From: JAGNXB01 sp964471595
GTDB taxonomy: Bacteria; Bacteroidota; Bacteroidia; Chitinophagales; Saprospiraceae
Length of the DNA: 64,000 bases
Assembly (NCBI GenBank): GCA_964471595.1
Contig: CAYYGN010000007.1
Span: forward strand, 1-64,000
Direction of reading: 5' to 3'
The notes under the pieces: model-generated
The model's input: only the letters and a program-made list of their open reading frames with translations
What the model was told of the DNA's origin: nothing
Databases searched by the model: none
Translations under genes and position numbers: made by a program
Shown: positions 13,116-21,649 of the stretch, one piece after another
How the letters are laid out: the number at the start of each line of letters is the position of its first letter
Position numbering within the stretch: position 1 is the first letter of the stretch

Positions 13116-13413
13116 AAGAGCTCTCAAAGGGTATGATATCCTCGATTTGAGTAATATGTTAAATTCCAACTAAAACGTATAGTAATTGACATTATACAGA
13201 ATAAAATGTGGAACAAGCTCATATTAATAGCCATTAATGCATATTTATTTCTGTAAAGTGGGGTTCTGTTGTTGATAATATGCCAGGAAAAGAGAAAAAT
13301 GAATGTCTTGGTCGGTAATGGGCCAAAAAGTGGGCAAAAAAGATTTGGAAGTTCATTTCTTTCCTATTTTAGCCGCGTCTTAGCAACAAACCGCAAACGT
13401 AAACCTCACCACT
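13116..13413. other. AT-rich intergenic region before the exbB operon
   Basis: About 300 bp between the repeat array and exbB. I see no credible gene. It is clearly more AT-rich than its surroundings and holds the exbB promoter at its 3' end. Confidence 0.6.
13344..13372 (+). promoter_or_regulatory. promoter of the exbB-exbD operon
   Basis: TTTG (13344-13347), a 17-bp spacer, then TATTTTAG (13365-13372), one base off the TAnnTTTG consensus. The same spacing is seen at the WbqC promoter. The exbB ATG is 41 nt downstream. Confidence 0.55.
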
Positions 13414-14145
13414 ATGCAACGCTTTCTTGCACTGATCCTTGTCCTTGTGGCTTTTATGCTGACCGGAACTGTTGAGCTTATCGCCCAGGACGGCGGGGAA
13501 GCTGCCGGTCCCTCAGGGTTCCAGCTTCTGAAGAAGTACTTTATCGAAGGGGATTGGCGATTCATGAGCCTGGTGCTTGTGTGCTTCATCCTCGGTCTGG
13601 CCTTTTGCATTGAGCGAATCATCACGCTCAACATTGCCACTACGAATACCGAAAAGCTGATCGGCAGCATCGACGAAGAGCTTCAGAAAGGCAATGTCGA
13701 AGGCGCCATGGAAGTCTGCAAAGCGACGCCAGGTCCTGCGGCCAGTGTTCTTTATGAGGGATTGAAGAATGCTTCCAAGGGCGGCGACGCCGTTGAAAAA
13801 GCGATCGTCAGTTATGGAGGCGTCCAGATGGGTCTGCTGGAAAGAGGCCTTGTGTGGATTTCGCTCTTCATCGCCGTAGCGCCCATGCTCGGGTTCCTCG
13901 GGACGGTTATCGGTATGATCCAGGCCTTCGACCGGATCGAAGCAGCCGGAGACCTGTCGCCCTCCATTGTGGCCGGTGGTATCAAGGTGGCACTGTTGAC
14001 GACTGTATTCGGTCTTGTCGTCGCCATCATCCTGCAGGTGTTTTACAACTACATCGTCTCCAAGATCGACAGCATCACCAACCGCATGGAGGACGCCTCC
14101 ATCGCCCTGGTCGAAGCCCTGTCTCGCAGAAACTTCATCAAGTAA
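13414..14145 (+). CDS. MotA/TolQ/ExbB proton channel family protein
   Basis: Inner-membrane proton-channel subunit, 243 aa. With ExbD it uses the proton motive force to energise TonB-type transport or, as TolQR, envelope constriction. There is a hydrophobic N-terminal segment (residues 1-25) ending in IAQDGG, a second membrane helix (SLVLVCFILGLAFCIERII), a cytoplasmic loop, and the paired C-terminal helices with the family signature VAPMLGFLGTVIGMIQAF and the conserved segment GGIKVALLTTVFGLVVAII. It is first in a four-gene operon with two exbD genes. Whether it serves TonB, TolA or gliding/secretion cannot be told from sequence. Confidence 0.9.
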   Translation: MQRFLALILVLVAFMLTGTVELIAQDGGEAAGPSGFQLLKKYFIEGDWRFMSLVLVCFILGLAFCIERIITLNIATTNTEKLIGSIDEELQKGNVEGAMEVCKATPGPAASVLYEGLKNASKGGDAVEKAIVSYGGVQMGLLERGLVWISLFIAVAPMLGFLGTVIGMIQAFDRIEAAGDLSPSIVAGGIKVALLTTVFGLVVAIILQVFYNYIVSKIDSITNRMEDASIALVEALSRRNFIK

Positions 14146-14163
14146 CCCAAAACATCTGCAGGC

Positions 14164-14634
14164 ATGTACTCATTCCTGAACAAATACGGCCAAACAGCGG
14201 CCTTTGCCCTTGGTGCTTTGATCACCGTTATCTTCTTCATTCAGGTCAATGCAGGTATTTCCACTTTTGACGGTTTGAGCAAAGAGGAACAGTTCAACAC
14301 CGGCATCTTCAGTTTCGGACTGGGTGCATCGGTGTTTCTCAGCATCCTGTGTGCCATCGCCATAGCGGCTTTCGGATTTTATTACCTGTTCACGCATCCC
14401 AAATCGCTGATGCGTACCGTAATCCCCGTATTGGTTTTGGTCGGCATATTCGTGGTCTCCTACATCATGGCCAAACCGGCAGAAACCGGCGCCATGGCAT
14501 CACTGGCCGAACGGTTTGAGTTGACGGACGGTCAGGAGAAGTTCATCTCGGCCGGTCTGTCCACTACCCTGGTCCTTTTCATTGGTGCTGCGCTTGCATT
14601 CGCTGTTTCGGAAGTCCGAAATTTCTTCAAATAA
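14164..14634 (+). CDS. uncharacterised four-helix membrane protein between exbB and exbD
   Basis: 156 aa, no named family recognised. Four hydrophobic segments are visible: AAFALGALITVIFFIQVNAG (residues 11-30), a second ending IAIAAFGFYYLF (about 60-78), VIPVLVLVGIFVVSYIMA (about 84-101) and LVLFIGAALAFAVSEV near the C-terminus. The segment between the third and fourth helices is charged (LAERFELTDGQEKFI). It sits 18 bp after exbB and 12 bp before exbD, so it is probably part of the same complex or its assembly. This is inference from position only. Confidence 0.8.
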   Translation: MYSFLNKYGQTAAFALGALITVIFFIQVNAGISTFDGLSKEEQFNTGIFSFGLGASVFLSILCAIAIAAFGFYYLFTHPKSLMRTVIPVLVLVGIFVVSYIMAKPAETGAMASLAERFELTDGQEKFISAGLSTTLVLFIGAALAFAVSEVRNFFK

Positions 14635-14646
14635 TCAATCAATGGT

Positions 14647-15204
14647 ATGCTGAAGAAAAAAAGTGGCCGGAGCCGGATGGTGAACGAGATCAATGCCAGC
14701 AGCATGGCGGATATCGCTTTTCTGCTGCTCATCTTCTTTCTCGTCACTACCCAGATCGTCGAAGACAAGGGTATCCTTGTCAAGCTGCCGCCCTGGTCGG
14801 ATGAACCGCCCGAAACCCTCGAGTTGATTTCCAGGAACGTATTCAGCGTGCTTGTCAATGCAGAAAACAAACTGCTGGTGCGAGGAGAGCCGGCCGAAAT
14901 TTCCGAACTCCGGGAACGGGCCAAGGAATTCATCATGAACCCCACCGGCAGGGAGGATCTTTCTCAGTCACCCACCAAGGCCATCATATCGCTAAAAAAC
15001 GACCGGGGCACCAACTACAAGACCTACATCGAAGTCTATAACGAACTCAAGGGGGCTTACGACGAACTATGGGATGAAGAATGCCGTCGCAAATACGGCG
15101 TGGCCTATAGCGAGGAATTGCCCCTGGAATACCGCAAGGAGATCAAGGCCAAGATCCCGATGGTCCTTTCCGAAGCAGAACCCACTTCTTACGGAGCTGA
15201 ATAA
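14647..15204 (+). CDS. ExbD/TolR family protein, copy 1
   Basis: 185 aa. It has a short cytoplasmic N-terminus, one membrane helix carrying the essential Asp (NASSMADIAFLLLIFFLVTT, residues about 19-38), and a periplasmic domain. In the ExbB/ExbD motor this Asp is the proton-binding residue. The periplasmic part is longer than in E. coli ExbD and has a charged C-terminal tail. The start at 14647 follows a very short out-of-frame ATG at 14642. It is the third gene in the operon, 9 bp before the second exbD. Confidence 0.92.
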   Translation: MLKKKSGRSRMVNEINASSMADIAFLLLIFFLVTTQIVEDKGILVKLPPWSDEPPETLELISRNVFSVLVNAENKLLVRGEPAEISELRERAKEFIMNPTGREDLSQSPTKAIISLKNDRGTNYKTYIEVYNELKGAYDELWDEECRRKYGVAYSEELPLEYRKEIKAKIPMVLSEAEPTSYGAE

Positions 15205-15213
15205 CGCAAAGCC

Positions 15214-15690
15214 ATGTCTTCACATTTCCAGTCCAAGCGGGGTAAAGCCAATCCGACGATTTCCACGGCCTCTTTGCCGGATATCATCTTCATGCTGCTT
15301 TTCTTCTTCATGGTGGTTACGGTTCTCCGTGACACCGAGCTCAAATTGAAGATTACCGTCCCGAGTGCCACCCAGTTGACCAAACTGGAGGAGAAGTCGC
15401 TCGTCAACTACATCTACATCGGAAAGCCTACGCCCAAATTCGAAAGTGTGTACGGAACCAAACCGCGCATCCAGTTGGCCGACCAGATCGTTGACGGCCC
15501 CGAGAACATTCCGCTGTTTCTTGAACGGCATAAAGTCAATGTACCTGAATCCCGCCATCCCCTCATCACCACCTCTCTTCGCGTGGATGGCGAGGTGACC
15601 ATGGGCATCGTGCAGGATGTCAAAACCATGCTTCGCAAACAAAACCAGTTGCGCCTCAACTATTCCGCCAGGAAAAAAGAGGACATCTGA
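15214..15690 (+). CDS. ExbD/TolR family protein, copy 2
   Basis: 158 aa, with the same layout as the previous gene but divergent in sequence. The membrane helix STASLPDIIFMLLFFFMVVT keeps the proton-binding Asp. The periplasmic domain ends GIVQDVKTMLRKQNQLRLNYSARKKEDI. Two unlike ExbD genes in tandem are common in Bacteroidota and suggest a heteromeric stator. A strong terminator follows 24 bp after the stop. Confidence 0.92.
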   Translation: MSSHFQSKRGKANPTISTASLPDIIFMLLFFFMVVTVLRDTELKLKITVPSATQLTKLEEKSLVNYIYIGKPTPKFESVYGTKPRIQLADQIVDGPENIPLFLERHKVNVPESRHPLITTSLRVDGEVTMGIVQDVKTMLRKQNQLRLNYSARKKEDI

Positions 15691-15713
15691 TCCCGCTAAC
15701 AACGGTTAAGGAG

Positions 15714-15745
15714 AAAAAGGGAGAGGTCATCGCCTCTCCCTTTTT
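15714..15745. terminator. bidirectional intrinsic terminator
   Basis: AAAAAGGGAGAGG pairs perfectly with CCTCTCCCTTTTT (13 bp) around a 6-nt loop. The symmetric A and T flanks make it work on both strands. It closes the exbD operon, and the small minus-strand gene at 15760-15978 ends just on its other side. Confidence 0.9.
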
Positions 15746-15759
15746 GCATGTATGGAACT

Positions 15760-15978
15760 TTAGTTGGTCTTTCCGTCCCGGTGGAAGGAGGTACGGGTAA
15801 AGCGGGATTGGTCAACTGTGGCACCCCGGTCTGGCCGGCAGGTGACAAGTTTTCTGTTGTTCTGCTCTTGGGCCCAATGGTTGTGACCTCCTAGGTCAAT
15901 GGACATCTTTTTCAGGAAAAATCCGGCCACTGCTTCAGGCCGGCCCGGGCGGGACAGGTCAACAATCGTCATACCCAT
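15760..15978 (-). CDS. small hypothetical protein, 72 aa
   Basis: Short reading frame not recognised. It starts MGMTIVDLSRPGRPEAVAGF and continues with FFLKKMSIDLGGHNHWAQEQ and a basic C-terminus. It has no signal peptide or membrane helix. Support for it being real is indirect: its stop abuts a symmetrical terminator, the region upstream of its ATG is a 140-bp AT-rich tract like a promoter region, and its composition is protein-like. It could still be a chance frame. Confidence 0.4.
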   Translation of the reverse strand: MGMTIVDLSRPGRPEAVAGFFLKKMSIDLGGHNHWAQEQNNRKLVTCRPDRGATVDQSRFTRTSFHRDGKTN

Positions 15979-16122
15979 TATTCAATAAATCAACGAATAC
16001 ATAATGAGCATAATAAAAATCAAAAAATAAATAATTAATAGATAATTTAATATTTTATTTTTGAAATCGGAGGAAAAAGGAAAGGATATGGGCATTCCCG
16101 TTGGCGGTCGTAGCTTAGCCGG

Positions 16123-17202
16123 ATGAACGGCACTTCCATGCGAACGCACATTATAGGGACCGGTGCGGCCATCCCATCGGTCATCAAGACCAACAGTGAC
16201 TTCGGGTTGCACAGATTTTATGATCGTAATGGTCATGTCTTGCCTGATCCACCGGAGGTCATAGCCCGGAAATTTGAAGCCATCACGGGTATTCGTGAGC
16301 GTCGATATGCTCCAGAACATATCCTGGCCTCCGATTTGGCCGCCGAAGCCGGTTCCGCTGCCCTGGAGAATGCCTGTCTGGACAGGGAGACCCTGGATTT
16401 CTTACTGGTAGCTCACAATTTTGGAGATGTACGCAAGCATACCATTCAAACCGACATGGTACCACCTCTTTCCTGCCGGGTCAAACAATCACTGGGCATT
16501 CACCGGCCTGACTGTGTCGCTTTTGACGTGGTGATCGGATGTCCGGGTTGGATCCAGGGATTGATGCAGGCGGATCTCATGATCCGCGCTGGGGAGGCCC
16601 GACGCGGATTGGTGATTGGGGCCGAGACATTATCCCGGGTCATTGATCCCTATGATCGCGACAGCATGATTTTTGCCGACGGGGCCGGCGCTGTGGTGCT
16701 GGAAGGCAGAGCATTGGGCGACGAAAGGGGCATACTGGCCAGCAAGGCAGTCACCTACGTTCGGGACGAGGTCTATTATCTCTCCCTGGGTCGGTCTTAT
16801 TTTCCTGAAAGCGATGCCCGTATCCGGTACATCAAAATGGAAGGCCGGAAGATTTACGAGTTTTCCCTTCAACATGTCCCAGGAGCCATGAAGGCGGCCT
16901 TGGACCGTTGTGGGCGACCCATCCAGGATCTCAAGAAAATTTTCATCCATCAGGCCAATGAAAAAATGGATGAGGCCATCGTGGAGCGTTTTTTTGCCCT
17001 ATACGACTGTCCCGTGCCGCCGGATATCATGCCAATGAACATCCATGACCTTGGCAACAGCTCGGTGGCCACCATACCCACCTTATATCACCAGGTGGTG
17101 ACGGAGAATTGGCAGGGACACGCCTTGCAACCCGGAGATCTGATTCTGTTTGCCTCTGTAGGTGCGGGCATGCATGTCAATGCACTTGTTTACGGGGTAT
17201 GA
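16123..17202 (+). CDS. 3-oxoacyl-ACP synthase III-like (KAS III) enzyme
   Basis: Thiolase-fold condensing enzyme, 359 aa (KAS III usually 310-360). The catalytic triad is intact: Cys140 in VVIGCPGWIQG, His276 in IFIHQANEKM, and Asn312 in IHDLGNSSVATIP. FabH of fatty acid synthesis has the same Cys-His-Asn set. This gene is not next to other fab genes, carries an insert near the N-terminus (HRFYDRNGHVLPDPPEVIARK), and has a Cys context unlike FabH's ACAG. It may therefore condense a different acyl substrate. A second ATG at 16138 (MRTHIIGTGAAIPS) is an equally plausible start. It is a single gene with its own terminator. Confidence 0.87.
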   Translation: MNGTSMRTHIIGTGAAIPSVIKTNSDFGLHRFYDRNGHVLPDPPEVIARKFEAITGIRERRYAPEHILASDLAAEAGSAALENACLDRETLDFLLVAHNFGDVRKHTIQTDMVPPLSCRVKQSLGIHRPDCVAFDVVIGCPGWIQGLMQADLMIRAGEARRGLVIGAETLSRVIDPYDRDSMIFADGAGAVVLEGRALGDERGILASKAVTYVRDEVYYLSLGRSYFPESDARIRYIKMEGRKIYEFSLQHVPGAMKAALDRCGRPIQDLKKIFIHQANEKMDEAIVERFFALYDCPVPPDIMPMNIHDLGNSSVATIPTLYHQVVTENWQGHALQPGDLILFASVGAGMHVNALVYGV

Positions 17203-17237
17203 AAAAAGGCGATCCGGCATGGCCGGACCGCCTTTTT
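17203..17237. terminator. bidirectional intrinsic terminator
   Basis: AAAAAGGCGATCCGGC pairs with GCCGGACCGCCTTTTT around a 3-nt loop with one mismatch. It lies between the convergent KAS III gene and the oligopeptidase gene and can serve both. Confidence 0.85.
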
Positions 17238-17259
17238 CAGAAAGACCGTAAGCCGTGCC

Positions 17260-19398
17260 TCAGTGAGGAATGGGCGTCTGGGTATTGTAGAAAAAGAAGG
17301 ACCAGATATCGGCCTGTTCGTCGATGATCTTGGACGTAGGCTTGCCCGCCCCGTGGCCGGCACTTGTCTCGATGCGGATGAGAACCGGGTTGTCGCCGAC
17401 GTGACACGCCTGCAGACGCGCCGCATACTTGAAGGAATGTGCAGGTACCACGCGGTCGTCATGGTCGGCTGTCGTCACCATAGTGGCCGGATAGGCGGTA
17501 CCGGGCTTCAGATTGTGATAGGGGGAATAGGCGAGCAAATTGTGAAAATGAGTGGAGTCCTCGCTGCTTCCGTACTCGGGTACCCATCCCCAGCCTACCG
17601 TGAACTTGTGATAGCGAAGCATGTCCATGACCCCTACGGCCGGAAGGGAAACGCTGAAGAGATCCGGGCGTTGGTTGACACATGCGCCTACCAGCAGCCC
17701 CCCGTTGGAGCCACCGGCGATGCCCATTTTCTCCGGGCTTGTGTATCCTTCCGCAATGAGATATTCGGCGGCGGCAATCATGTCATCGAAGACATTTTGC
17801 TTTTTAAGGAGCATGCCGGCTTTGTGCCATTCCTCGCCGTATTCACCTCCTCCGCGCAGGTTGGGCATGGCAAAGATGCCGCCGTTTTCCAGAAGTAAAA
17901 GCCGGGATACACTGAAGGCCGGTGTCAGGGAAATATTGAAACCTCCGTATCCGTACAAATACACAGGATGCTGACCCGTCTTGGTCAGGCCTTTCTTGTG
18001 CACGACAAACATGCTGACCGGAGTCCCGTCCTTGCTTTTGTAAAAGACCTGCTGGGACTCGAAATCATCCGGATTGAACTTGAGCTCCGGCCGGTAGAAC
18101 ACCGTACTCTCGCCAGAGGCTATGTCGTACAGGTAAATCGTGCCGGGATCCGTAAAGGAGGTGAAGGAGTAAAAGACATGCGGATCATCCTTTTTGCCGG
18201 CGAATCCTCCCGCTGAACCCAACCCGGGAAGACGGATCTCCGTCTCGCCGGATCCATCATAGGCATACCGGTAAATATGGGTAGTGGCATTCTGGAGGTA
18301 ATCGGCAAACAAGGCACCACCCCCGGTGGAGACACCGGAAAGCAGATGCTCCTTGTGGGGAATGACATCGACCCATTGTGAAGTGTCCGGTTTGGCAGGA
18401 TCCACCGCCACCAGCCGGTAATTGGGTGCCTGGATATTGGTCAGGATCAGGAACTTACCATCGTGGTGATCAACGAGCGTATTCTTGGTGTCAAATCCCT
18501 TGACCAGAGGGATGAAGGGGGTGCGGGGTTTGGACAGGTCCTTGAAATAGGTTTCGAAACCATCCGTTCCTGTCGCTGCATACAGCACCAGATATTTCCG
18601 GTCTTCGGTAATGGTTGTCCAATGGTACATCCGGGGTGCCATTTCATTGCGGTAAACGAGCTGGTCGGCTTCCTGAGGTTCGCCGAGCCGGTGGAAATAG
18701 ACGCTGTGGAACTGGTTGGCGGCGCTGAGTTCCATACCAGGTTGGGGTTCGGGCATCCGGCTGTAATAAAAGCCGTCCGAGGTCCATTCGGCCGAAGAGA
18801 ACTTCACCCAGCGGAGCCGGTCCTCCAGTTCCTTGCGCGTTTCAATGTCCATGACCCGGATCTCGCTCCAGTCCGAGCCGGCTTCGGAGCGGGAATAGGC
18901 GACATAGCGGTTGTCGGGACTGAATCCGATCAGGCTGATGGCGGTGGTCCCTTCGGCGGACATGGCATTGGGATCCAGGAATACTTCCGGTTGGCCTTTC
19001 AGGCCTTTTTGCACGTAAATGACCGCTTGGTTCTGCAAGCCGTCATTCCGGGAAAAGAAGTACCAGTCCCCGGCCTTCATCGGCGCGGAAACCTTGGGGA
19101 AATTGTACAATTCCTCATACCGGCTGCGCAATGTGTCCCGGAAGGGGATTTTGGAGAGGTAACCGAAGGTGACTTCGTTCTGGGCCTTCACCCAGGCTTC
19201 CACTTCAGCGGCAGTATCGATCTCGAGCCAACGGTAGGGATCCGGTACTTCGATGCCGAAGTATTCATCAACGATATCCTCGGTGCGGGTGTCGGGATAA
19301 GTGACGGGGATGGCCGGAAAGGACATGGGTTCGGGAGCTTGTTTGCAGGAGGCGAGAAAGGCGAGCATGATGGCCAGGGTCAGGTAAGATCGTTTCAT
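17260..19398 (-). CDS. S9A prolyl oligopeptidase, lipoprotein signal
   Basis: Serine peptidase cutting after proline in short peptides, 712 aa (pig enzyme 710). The ATG at 19398 begins MKRSYLTLAIMLAFLASCKQ, a lipoprotein signal with the lipobox LASC, so it should be exported and lipid-anchored. Next come the N-terminal segment (DEYFGIEVPDPYRWLE) and the seven-bladed propeller (about 90-440). The C-terminal hydrolase domain has nucleophile Ser564 in GGSNGG, Asp in DHDDRV (about 645-650) and His682 in AGHGAG. A longer frame to 19431 would only add residues before the signal peptide. The gene follows wbqC-like by 33 bp on the same strand, so they may be co-transcribed. Confidence 0.95.
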   Translation of the reverse strand: MKRSYLTLAIMLAFLASCKQAPEPMSFPAIPVTYPDTRTEDIVDEYFGIEVPDPYRWLEIDTAAEVEAWVKAQNEVTFGYLSKIPFRDTLRSRYEELYNFPKVSAPMKAGDWYFFSRNDGLQNQAVIYVQKGLKGQPEVFLDPNAMSAEGTTAISLIGFSPDNRYVAYSRSEAGSDWSEIRVMDIETRKELEDRLRWVKFSSAEWTSDGFYYSRMPEPQPGMELSAANQFHSVYFHRLGEPQEADQLVYRNEMAPRMYHWTTITEDRKYLVLYAATGTDGFETYFKDLSKPRTPFIPLVKGFDTKNTLVDHHDGKFLILTNIQAPNYRLVAVDPAKPDTSQWVDVIPHKEHLLSGVSTGGGALFADYLQNATTHIYRYAYDGSGETEIRLPGLGSAGGFAGKKDDPHVFYSFTSFTDPGTIYLYDIASGESTVFYRPELKFNPDDFESQQVFYKSKDGTPVSMFVVHKKGLTKTGQHPVYLYGYGGFNISLTPAFSVSRLLLLENGGIFAMPNLRGGGEYGEEWHKAGMLLKKQNVFDDMIAAAEYLIAEGYTSPEKMGIAGGSNGGLLVGACVNQRPDLFSVSLPAVGVMDMLRYHKFTVGWGWVPEYGSSEDSTHFHNLLAYSPYHNLKPGTAYPATMVTTADHDDRVVPAHSFKYAARLQACHVGDNPVLIRIETSAGHGAGKPTSKIIDEQADIWSFFFYNTQTPIPH

Positions 19399-19431
19399 AC
19401 GGGCATTGTCGTTAGAAGTTGTGAATAGCAA

Positions 19432-20109
19432 TCAGGTAGTAGAAAGGCAGGATTCCGGGCCGGATCCGTTTGGCATTCCGATGCGCATGGCATGCAGCAG
19501 GTCTCTGGCGGATGGGCCGGCGCAAAATAGCAAATCCAGTCCACAAAGACCGGGGAGAAAAGGATGCCGGTCCTGGAACACCTGGGGATAAGGGACGATG
19601 CGGAGTCCAGGTGGAGGATCGGCCGGTGAGGAGGGTCGCAATGCATTGCGCAAATCGAGCGTGTCTTCGGGTAAGGCCGGCCGATATTCCCGGGTATAGG
19701 CCCTCTGACCCGGCAACCGCAGTTGGTGGATGAGCCATTCCGCGACCATCAGGTTCCAGTCCCACAGCCAACGGGGTGGTGCTTCAAACATCCGGAACAG
19801 GGTGTCGGCGTAATGGTCGAAGTAAGGCGCATTCCCGTACGTAGAGGCAAGCGTTTTGGGATGGGAGCGATGCCAGGGTGTATCGTAGGCGATGCGGACC
19901 TCCCGGATCGGCATTTGTTGATGTTTGCCTCGTCGCAGGGGGATGGTGAGGGTTTGCACGCCATTGGATCCGTCCATCAGGCACCGCTGGCGCCAGGATC
20001 CCTTCTGGTAAGTTTCGCAAGCCTCCCAATAGAGGAGGTCGTCACCGGCAGCCAGGAAGGCCAATACCCAAACGGAGGGGAAATAATGGGTCTCGACCAG
20101 CGTGGTCAT
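19432..20109 (-). CDS. WbqC-like family protein
   Basis: 225 aa, WbqC-like family, often found in polysaccharide clusters; biochemical role not established to my knowledge. The start at 20109 gives MTTLVETHYFPSVWVLAF, matching the family N-terminus. YQKGSWRQRCLM (about residue 48), NGVQTLTIPL and the HRSHPKTLASTYGNAPYF block are the conserved parts. The frame could extend to 20151, but that would place the -7 box inside the gene. The promoter ends only 4 nt before the ATG, so the message may be leaderless. Confidence 0.8.
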   Translation of the reverse strand: MTTLVETHYFPSVWVLAFLAAGDDLLYWEACETYQKGSWRQRCLMDGSNGVQTLTIPLRRGKHQQMPIREVRIAYDTPWHRSHPKTLASTYGNAPYFDHYADTLFRMFEAPPRWLWDWNLMVAEWLIHQLRLPGQRAYTREYRPALPEDTLDLRNALRPSSPADPPPGLRIVPYPQVFQDRHPFLPGLCGLDLLFCAGPSARDLLHAMRIGMPNGSGPESCLSTT

Positions 20110-20113
20110 GGAC

Positions 20114-20142
20114 CAAAGATAGGCAAGGTTGTCAGGGGCAAA
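20114..20142 (-). promoter_or_regulatory. promoter of the WbqC-like gene
   Basis: On the minus strand TTTG (20142-20139), a 17-bp spacer, and TATCTTTG (20121-20114), a full match to the Bacteroidota consensus. The ATG begins 4 nt after the -7 box, which leaves no room for an ordinary leader. Confidence 0.7.
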
Positions 20143-20472
20143 AAAAACCACCCGGGCACCGCGCGAGTTTTGGACCCCATTTCGTCAGGGTTAGGGCAGC
20201 TGCCGGCTTTCGGTAATCCCCTTGTCCATACGGAACCGCATTGGCGGCAGGGGCCCGCCCCAGGGCCGGCAAAGACCACCCGTCATGTCGTCGTGTTGAG
20301 CCAAACTGCAAAAGCGGGTACTCGAGTGGCCGATCGGTCGGGATCGTTGACAGGTGTCCGGAGGGGTGGAACACCTGTTGTTTTTTCAACGGGCGGACAT
20401 GGATCCGTATTGTAAGTCCCTCACGTAATTGTCCATCATTGGCAGGCAAAAGCAGGGCCGTGCCGACTTTGC
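20143..20472. other. intergenic region, no feature recognised
   Basis: About 330 bp between the divergent WbqC-like and aminotransferase genes. Frames crossing it are low-complexity shadows (many Arg, Ser and Pro) with no family resemblance. I see no RNA gene. Confidence 0.5.
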
Positions 20473-20480
20473 TATCTTTG
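20473..20480 (+). promoter_or_regulatory. -7 box upstream of the sugar aminotransferase
   Basis: TATCTTTG matches TAnnTTTG, 20 nt before the ATG at 20501. It shows that the longer frame beginning at 20429 is not the true start. Confidence 0.55.
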
Positions 20481-20500
20481 CGGTCCGAAACAGGATACCG

Positions 20501-21640
20501 ATGAACGCACCTTCCAAGCCCATCCAGATGGTGGATCTCCAGACCCAGTACCAGGATATCCGGAAGGAGGTGGATGCTGCCTTCGCCGGTGTTCTGGGTT
20601 CCACGCATTTCATCAATGGCGGGGCGGTCAAGGAGTTTGCCGCTCATCTGGCCGATTATCTCAGCGTCTCCGAAGTCGTGCCGTGTGGCAACGGGACGGA
20701 CGCCCTCCAAATCGCGTTGATGGCGCTGGATCTGCAACCCGGAGATGAAGTCATCACCTCACCCTTCACCTTTATTGCCACGGCGGAAGTAATTGCCCTG
20801 CTCGGGTTGAAACCGGTATTTGCGGATGTCCATCCCGACACCTTTACGCTTGATCCCGGCGAAGTGGAACGGTATATCACCCCCCGCACACGAGTTATCC
20901 TCCCTGTGCATTTGTATGGGCAGTGTGCACACATGGAACCATTGTTGGAGATGGCCTCCCTGCATGAGTTGGCGATCGTGGAGGACAATGCCCAGGCCAT
21001 AGGAGCGCGTTACCGGTATGCCGACAGAAAGGAAGCCATGGCGGGAACGATCGGCACCATCGGATGTACGTCGTTTTACCCCTCCAAAAACCTGGGTGCC
21101 TACGGTGACGGCGGGGCGATCATGACGCGTGATGCAGCGCTGGGAGAAAAGTTGCGGATGATCTGCAACCATGGTTCCAGGGTGCGGTATTACCACGATG
21201 TGGTCGGCGTCAACAGCCGGCTGGACACCCTGCAGGCAGCCGTGCTGGATATCAAACTCAAGCGGCTGGATGATTACAACCGCCGACGTCAGCAAGCCGC
21301 CGACAGATACGATGAAGGATTGACGGGATTGCCGGAGGTGGTCGTCCCGGCACGAGCGGCCTGGTCCACCCATGTGTTTCACCAATACACGATCCGGGTG
21401 GCCCGCGACAGGGATGACTTGCAGAATTATCTGCGCGATGCGGGAATTCCCACCATGATTTATTACCCGGTTCCTCTGCATTTGCAGCCGGCCTACAAGG
21501 CTTACGGTTATGAACCAGGTGATTTTCCCATCGCCGAAAAGCTGATGCACGAGGTGCTCTCTCTGCCCATGCATCCTGAACTGACGGAGGAAGAAACGAC
21601 TTATATCACCGGAAAGATCCGTTCCTTTTTCAAGGATTAA
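20501..21640 (+). CDS. DegT/DnrJ/EryC1 PLP-dependent sugar aminotransferase
   Basis: 379 aa, fold type I aminotransferase acting on nucleotide-linked keto-sugars for surface polysaccharide synthesis. The N-terminus MNAPSKPIQMVDLQTQYQDI and the tract FINGGAVKEFAAHLADYLSV resemble the WbpE/WlbC group, which makes UDP-2,3-diacetamido sugars. PLP-contacting segments are GNGTDALQIALMAL, VEDNAQAIGARY and the Schiff-base lysine Lys196 in SFYPSKNLGAYGDGGAI. The exact substrate is not decidable from sequence. It is followed 9 bp later by a UDP-glucuronate decarboxylase, so the pair likely forms a small operon for nucleotide sugars. Confidence 0.9.
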   Translation: MNAPSKPIQMVDLQTQYQDIRKEVDAAFAGVLGSTHFINGGAVKEFAAHLADYLSVSEVVPCGNGTDALQIALMALDLQPGDEVITSPFTFIATAEVIALLGLKPVFADVHPDTFTLDPGEVERYITPRTRVILPVHLYGQCAHMEPLLEMASLHELAIVEDNAQAIGARYRYADRKEAMAGTIGTIGCTSFYPSKNLGAYGDGGAIMTRDAALGEKLRMICNHGSRVRYYHDVVGVNSRLDTLQAAVLDIKLKRLDDYNRRRQQAADRYDEGLTGLPEVVVPARAAWSTHVFHQYTIRVARDRDDLQNYLRDAGIPTMIYYPVPLHLQPAYKAYGYEPGDFPIAEKLMHEVLSLPMHPELTEEETTYITGKIRSFFKD

Positions 21641-21649
21641 CCCACCAAT

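Noticed and set aside
12521..13169. Frames inside the 181-bp repeats, both strands
   Set aside because: The period is not divisible by 3, the frames carry the same low-complexity phrases and no family signal, and one spans the N gap.
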